From: Polaromonas sp. YR568
GTDB lineage: Bacteria; Pseudomonadota; Gammaproteobacteria; Burkholderiales; Burkholderiaceae_C
DNA: 64,000 nucleotides
Direction: 5' to 3'
NCBI RefSeq assembly: GCF_900116715.1
Contig: NZ_FPBM01000012.1
Coordinates: 1-64,000 of the forward strand
A model generated the notes under the pieces. The model had not been told where the DNA came from, ran no database searches, and worked only from the letters and a program-made list of their open reading frames with translations. A program made the position numbers and the translations under genes. Each line of letters begins with the position of its first letter. Positions within the stretch are counted from its first letter, which is position 1. Of this stretch, positions 61,278 through 64,000 are shown in pieces.

Positions 61278-62201
61278 ATGCTGGACGCCCGACAACTCGA
61301 AGCCCTCGCCGCCGTGATCGAACACGGCAGCTTCGGCGACGCCGCCAAGGCCCTGAGCCTGACGCTGGCCGCCGTGTCGCTGCGCATCAAGTCGCTGGAG
61401 GCCGCACTGGGCCAGCGCCTGCTGGTGCGCGGCAAGCAGGTGCGCGCGACGCCGGCCGGCCAGGCGCTGCTGGGGCATGTGCGGCAGGTGCGGCTGATGG
61501 AATCCGACCTGTTCACCGGCTTGCACGGCGGCGGCAAGGCCGGGCGCCTGCAAAGCCTGAGCGTGGCGGTGAACGCAGACTCTTTGAGCAGCTGGTTTTT
61601 GCCGGGTGTGGCGCCGGTGCTGCACGGCCACGGCCTGCTGCTGGATGTGGTGGTGGACGACCAGGACCACACCCACGACGCCCTCAAAAGCGGCGACGTG
61701 ACGGGCTGCGTGACCACGCTGGCCGAGGCCATGCGCGGCTGCGTGGCCGAGCCGCTGGGCGTGATGCGCTACCGCTGCATGGCATCGCCCGCGCTGGTCG
61801 CTCAATGGAACGAGCCTGCGCCCGGCAGCAAGACCGCGCCGGGCCGCCTGGCCCATCGCCTGCTGGCCAGCCCCGCGGTGATCTTCAACCGCAAAGACGC
61901 ATTGCAAGATGCCTTTCTGGCCCAGCATTTCAAGCTGAAAGGCGCGCTGTACCCGCGCCATTTCGTGCCGGCCGTGGATGCGTTTGAACTGGCGCTGGAG
62001 CTGGGCATGGGCTGGGGCATGGTGCCCGATATCCTGCTGGCAGGGCGCGCGCACCGCCCGCCCCTGCAAGAGGTGCTGCCGGACTGCCCGGTGGATGTGC
62101 AGTTGTACTGGCAGCACTGGGCGCGCGAGCCGCTGGCGGCGCAGCGGCTGACGGCGGCCGTCAAGCAGGCGGCGCGGGAGAAGTTGCTACACCCCTGTTG
62201 A
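61278..62201 (+). CDS. argP: ArgP/LysG-type LysR regulator
   Basis: A 307-aa LTTR with helix-turn-helix LDARQLEALAAVIEHGSFGDAAKALSLTLAAVSLRIKSLEAALGQRLLVRGK, the ArgP/IciA/LysG pattern, and effector domain blocks VVVDDQDHTHDALKSGDVTGCVTTL and GMGWGMVPD. Members sense lysine and arginine and activate the divergent exporter gene. A copy of the dispersed repeat begins directly after the stop. Confidence 0.93.
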   Translation: MLDARQLEALAAVIEHGSFGDAAKALSLTLAAVSLRIKSLEAALGQRLLVRGKQVRATPAGQALLGHVRQVRLMESDLFTGLHGGGKAGRLQSLSVAVNADSLSSWFLPGVAPVLHGHGLLLDVVVDDQDHTHDALKSGDVTGCVTTLAEAMRGCVAEPLGVMRYRCMASPALVAQWNEPAPGSKTAPGRLAHRLLASPAVIFNRKDALQDAFLAQHFKLKGALYPRHFVPAVDAFELALELGMGWGMVPDILLAGRAHRPPLQEVLPDCPVDVQLYWQHWAREPLAAQRLTAAVKQAAREKLLHPC

Positions 62202-62202
62202 A

Positions 62203-62284
62203 GCTCACTTCGTGTAGCTTCCTCTCCCCTTTGCACGGGACGGGGCCTGCGGCCTGGCAAAGCCAGTTCCGCGGCCCCAGCTGG
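62203..62284 (+). repeat. Dispersed repeat, copy 2 (matches 26841-26919)
   Basis: Starts GCTCACTTCGTGTAGC, then CTCTCCCCT, GGGGCCTGCGGCC, GGCAAAGCCAG and CCGCGGCCCCAGCTGG. The order matches copy 1; both sit directly after a plus-strand gene. GTGTAGC here also pairs with GCTACAC at 62186-62192 inside the end of argP, a possible hairpin at the 3' end of the mRNA. Confidence 0.68.
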
Positions 62285-62326
62285 AAGGGGCCTTGAGCGC
62301 CGTCGGCTGATTGATGTGCAAAAGAA

Positions 62327-62356
62327 AACCCCCGCGAGGTCGCCCTGGCGGGGGTT
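62327..62356 (-). terminator. Intrinsic terminator for the PsiF gene
   Basis: Stem AACCCCCGC/GCGGGGGTT with a 12-base loop; on the minus strand it is followed by TTCTTTT, so it ends transcription of the psiF-like gene. On the plus strand the downstream GTATTTG is a weak T-run, so it may also close argP. Confidence 0.75.
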
Positions 62357-62397
62357 GTATTTGCGGCGTCAGTCAGGCGCCGGGGATATCGGACGGC

Positions 62398-62736
62398 TTA
62401 CTTTTTCGCGGAAGCGGCAGCCATTGGCTTGGCAGCCGGTGCGGCGGCGGCAGGCGCTGCGGCGGCTTTTTCGTCTGCCGAGCACTTCTTGATGTGCGAG
62501 GCCTTGGCGGCGCCGGCGAGCTTCTTGTCGGCGGCGGACTTCTCGCAGGCGGCGCTGGGCGCAGGGGTGGACTCGCGGATGCACTTCTTCTCAAAACTGG
62601 CTTTGGCAGCGCCCGCCAGCTTTTTCTCGGCGGATTTGGCGGCGCAATCGGCTTCGGCGCCCGCGGCCTGGGCCACGGCCGGCAGGCCCATGGACATAAC
62701 ACAGGTCACAGCGATAAGGGACAGCAGTTTTTTCAT
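62398..62736 (-). CDS. PsiF-repeat protein, exported
   Basis: A 112-aa protein with signal peptide (MKKLLSLIAVTCVMSMGLPAVAQA, cleavage near residue 25) and two PsiF repeats: CAAKSAEKKLAGAAKASFEKKC and CEKSAADKKLAGAAKASHIKKC, each with two cysteines. The tail is Ala/Pro/Lys rich. PsiF is phosphate-starvation induced in enteric bacteria, but its function is unknown and no Pho box was found. AAGGAG precedes the ATG at 62736. Confidence 0.9.
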   Translation of the reverse strand: MKKLLSLIAVTCVMSMGLPAVAQAAGAEADCAAKSAEKKLAGAAKASFEKKCIRESTPAPSAACEKSAADKKLAGAAKASHIKKCSADEKAAAAPAAAAPAAKPMAAASAKK

Positions 62737-62874
62737 GAGAGGCTCCTTTTTCAAATATGTAATGAATCAGTAGGTGCGGGTGAATTCCAACACATAACGC
62801 CGCCCGGGGCAAATTCGACGACCTGGACAGCGCTTAACAGCAGGCTGTCTAAGCCTTAAACGTAAAATCAGCCG

Positions 62875-64000
62875 ATGCTCTCCATTAAAAAAGACCTGCT
62901 CGCGGCTCTGGCTGCGGGCCTGGAAGAACTTTCCCCCGGCGCAGGCGACAAAGCCGCGTTTGAATCCCCCAAAGTGGCGGCCCATGGCGATTTCGCCTGC
63001 ACGGCCGCCATGCAGCTGGCCAAGCCGCTCAAGCTCAACCCCCGCCAGGTGGCCGAAAACCTGCGCGCCAACCTGCTTACAAAGCCCGCCTTTGAGCGCT
63101 GGGTAGACGCCGTCGAGATCGCCGGCCCCGGCTTTATCAATATCCGCCTCAAACCCGCCGCCAAGCAGGAGACCGTGCGCGAAGTGCTGGCCGCCGGTGC
63201 GCAGTTCGGTGTGCAGCCGGCCGACCCGGGGCGCAAGATGATTGTGGAATTCGTTTCGGCCAACCCGACGGGCCCGCTGCATGTGGGCCATGGCCGCCAG
63301 GCCGCGCTGGGCGACGCGATCTGCAACCTCTTTGCCACGCAGGGCGCCAAGGTCTGGCGCGAGTTCTATTACAACGACGCGGGCGTGCAGATCCAGACCC
63401 TGGCCACCAGCACACAGGCGCGCGCCAAAAACATCAAGCCCGGCGACGCCGGCTGGCCCGAATCGGCCTACAACGGCGACTACATCGCCGACATCGCGGC
63501 CGACTTTCTGGCCAAGAAGACCGTCAAGTCAGACGACCGCGAATACACCGCTTCCGGCGATGTGGAAGACATCGACTCGATCCGCCAGTTCGCCGTGGCC
63601 TACCTGCGCCACGAGCAGGACCTGGACTTGAAAGCCTTCTCGGTCAGGTTCGACAACTACTACCTGGAGTCCAGCCTGTACAGCTCGGGCCGCGTCGACG
63701 CCACGGTGGCCAGGCTGAAAGACGCCGGCAAGACTTACGAGCAGGACGGCGCGCTGTGGCTGAAGTCGACCGACTACGGCGACGACAAAGACCGCGTGAT
63801 GAAAAAGAGCGACGGCAGCTACACCTACTTTGTGCCTGACGTGGCCTACCACCTGGCCAAATGGGAGCGCGGCTTCGGCAAGGCCATCAATATCCAGGGC
63901 ATGGACCACCACGGCACCATCGCCCGCGTGCGCGCCGGGCTGCAGGCCGCCAGCGAAGGCATCCCCCAGGGCTACCCCGACTACGTGCTGCACACCATGG
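62875..64000 (+). CDS. argS: Arginyl-tRNA synthetase, N-terminal 375 residues (cut by window edge)
   Basis: Class I synthetase that charges tRNA-Arg. The HIGH-type signature is HVGH at 136-139 (PTGPLHVGHGRQAALGDA), preceded by GPGFINIRL and VEFVSANPTGP. The KMSKS-like region would lie beyond the window. The upstream 120 bases hold a weak promoter candidate (TTAACA-17-TAAACG) but nothing definite. Start at ATG 62875 (MLSIKKDLLAAL) fits the family. Confidence 0.96.
   Translation, partial: MLSIKKDLLAALAAGLEELSPGAGDKAAFESPKVAAHGDFACTAAMQLAKPLKLNPRQVAENLRANLLTKPAFERWVDAVEIAGPGFINIRLKPAAKQETVREVLAAGAQFGVQPADPGRKMIVEFVSANPTGPLHVGHGRQAALGDAICNLFATQGAKVWREFYYNDAGVQIQTLATSTQARAKNIKPGDAGWPESAYNGDYIADIAADFLAKKTVKSDDREYTASGDVEDIDSIRQFAVAYLRHEQDLDLKAFSVRFDNYYLESSLYSSGRVDATVARLKDAGKTYEQDGALWLKSTDYGDDKDRVMKKSDGSYTYFVPDVAYHLAKWERGFGKAINIQGMDHHGTIARVRAGLQAASEGIPQGYPDYVLHTM

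Overview
The window is 64 kb of ordinary GC-rich (about 64 %) chromosome from a betaproteobacterium. The tRNA-Tyr/Gly/Thr-tuf operon, the spread-out trp operon next to rpe and gph, the PF10136 and DUF1631 proteins, and several short dispersed repeats point to Burkholderiales, most likely Comamonadaceae of a Polaromonas/Rhodoferax/Variovorax type. That assignment is inference from gene content; no rRNA is present. There is no prophage, IS element, CRISPR array or defence island.

Layout. 1-0.66 kb: minus-strand tRNA-Tyr, tRNA-Gly, tRNA-Thr and the start of tuf, with a visible promoter. 0.9-6.7 kb: a patatin-like lipase, then a three-gene operon for a periplasmic molybdenum hydroxylase with a triheme cytochrome c. 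6.8-14 kb: a minus-strand run trpE - chorismate mutase - trpG - ltaE - LysE-family exporter - trpD - trpC - ung, preceded by a probable Trp-codon leader peptide and attenuator. 14.2-24.3 kb: a chalcone-isomerase-like secreted protein, gph, an MDR/SDR reductase pair with a divergent LysR regulator, a signalling block (hybrid histidine kinase, REC protein, REC-adenylate cyclase-HPt) and rpe. 24.4-31.8 kb: apaG, a PF10136 membrane protein, a CPA2 antiporter, a YbdK-type ligase, thiL and a LysR regulator. 31.8-39.4 kb: a phytase-like esterase, pgpA, a CinA-type amidase, a set of NTF2-like, fluoroacetate-dehalogenase-like and OsmC proteins, a large non-coding inverted repeat, then benE-gshB. 39.3-49 kb: a Fur-controlled TonB receptor with a PepSY membrane protein, a histidine phosphatase, a class II amidotransferase with an MFS pump, a tautomerase, a zinc-ribbon metallopeptidase, a GIY-YIG-like protein and OsmC. 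49.3-64 kb: a DUF1631 protein, malate synthase G, L-2-haloacid dehalogenase, an IclR-controlled HMG-CoA-lyase-like/CoA-transferase pair, an argO-argP export pair, a PsiF-repeat protein and the start of argS.

The points most worth following are: the putative nearly leaderless trp leader peptide with an attenuator; a long near-palindromic repeat (36.5-37.1 kb) and two smaller repeat families, one of which has become part of the thiL reading frame; the complete fluoroacetate-dehalogenase active-site set; the REC-adenylate cyclase-HPt protein beside a hybrid kinase that lacks its own HPt; and a clear three-half-site operator in front of the HMG-CoA-lyase-like gene. None is a wholly new system on sequence evidence alone. 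Many starts were moved inward from the longest open frame, using ribosome binding sites, overlaps and family N-termini.
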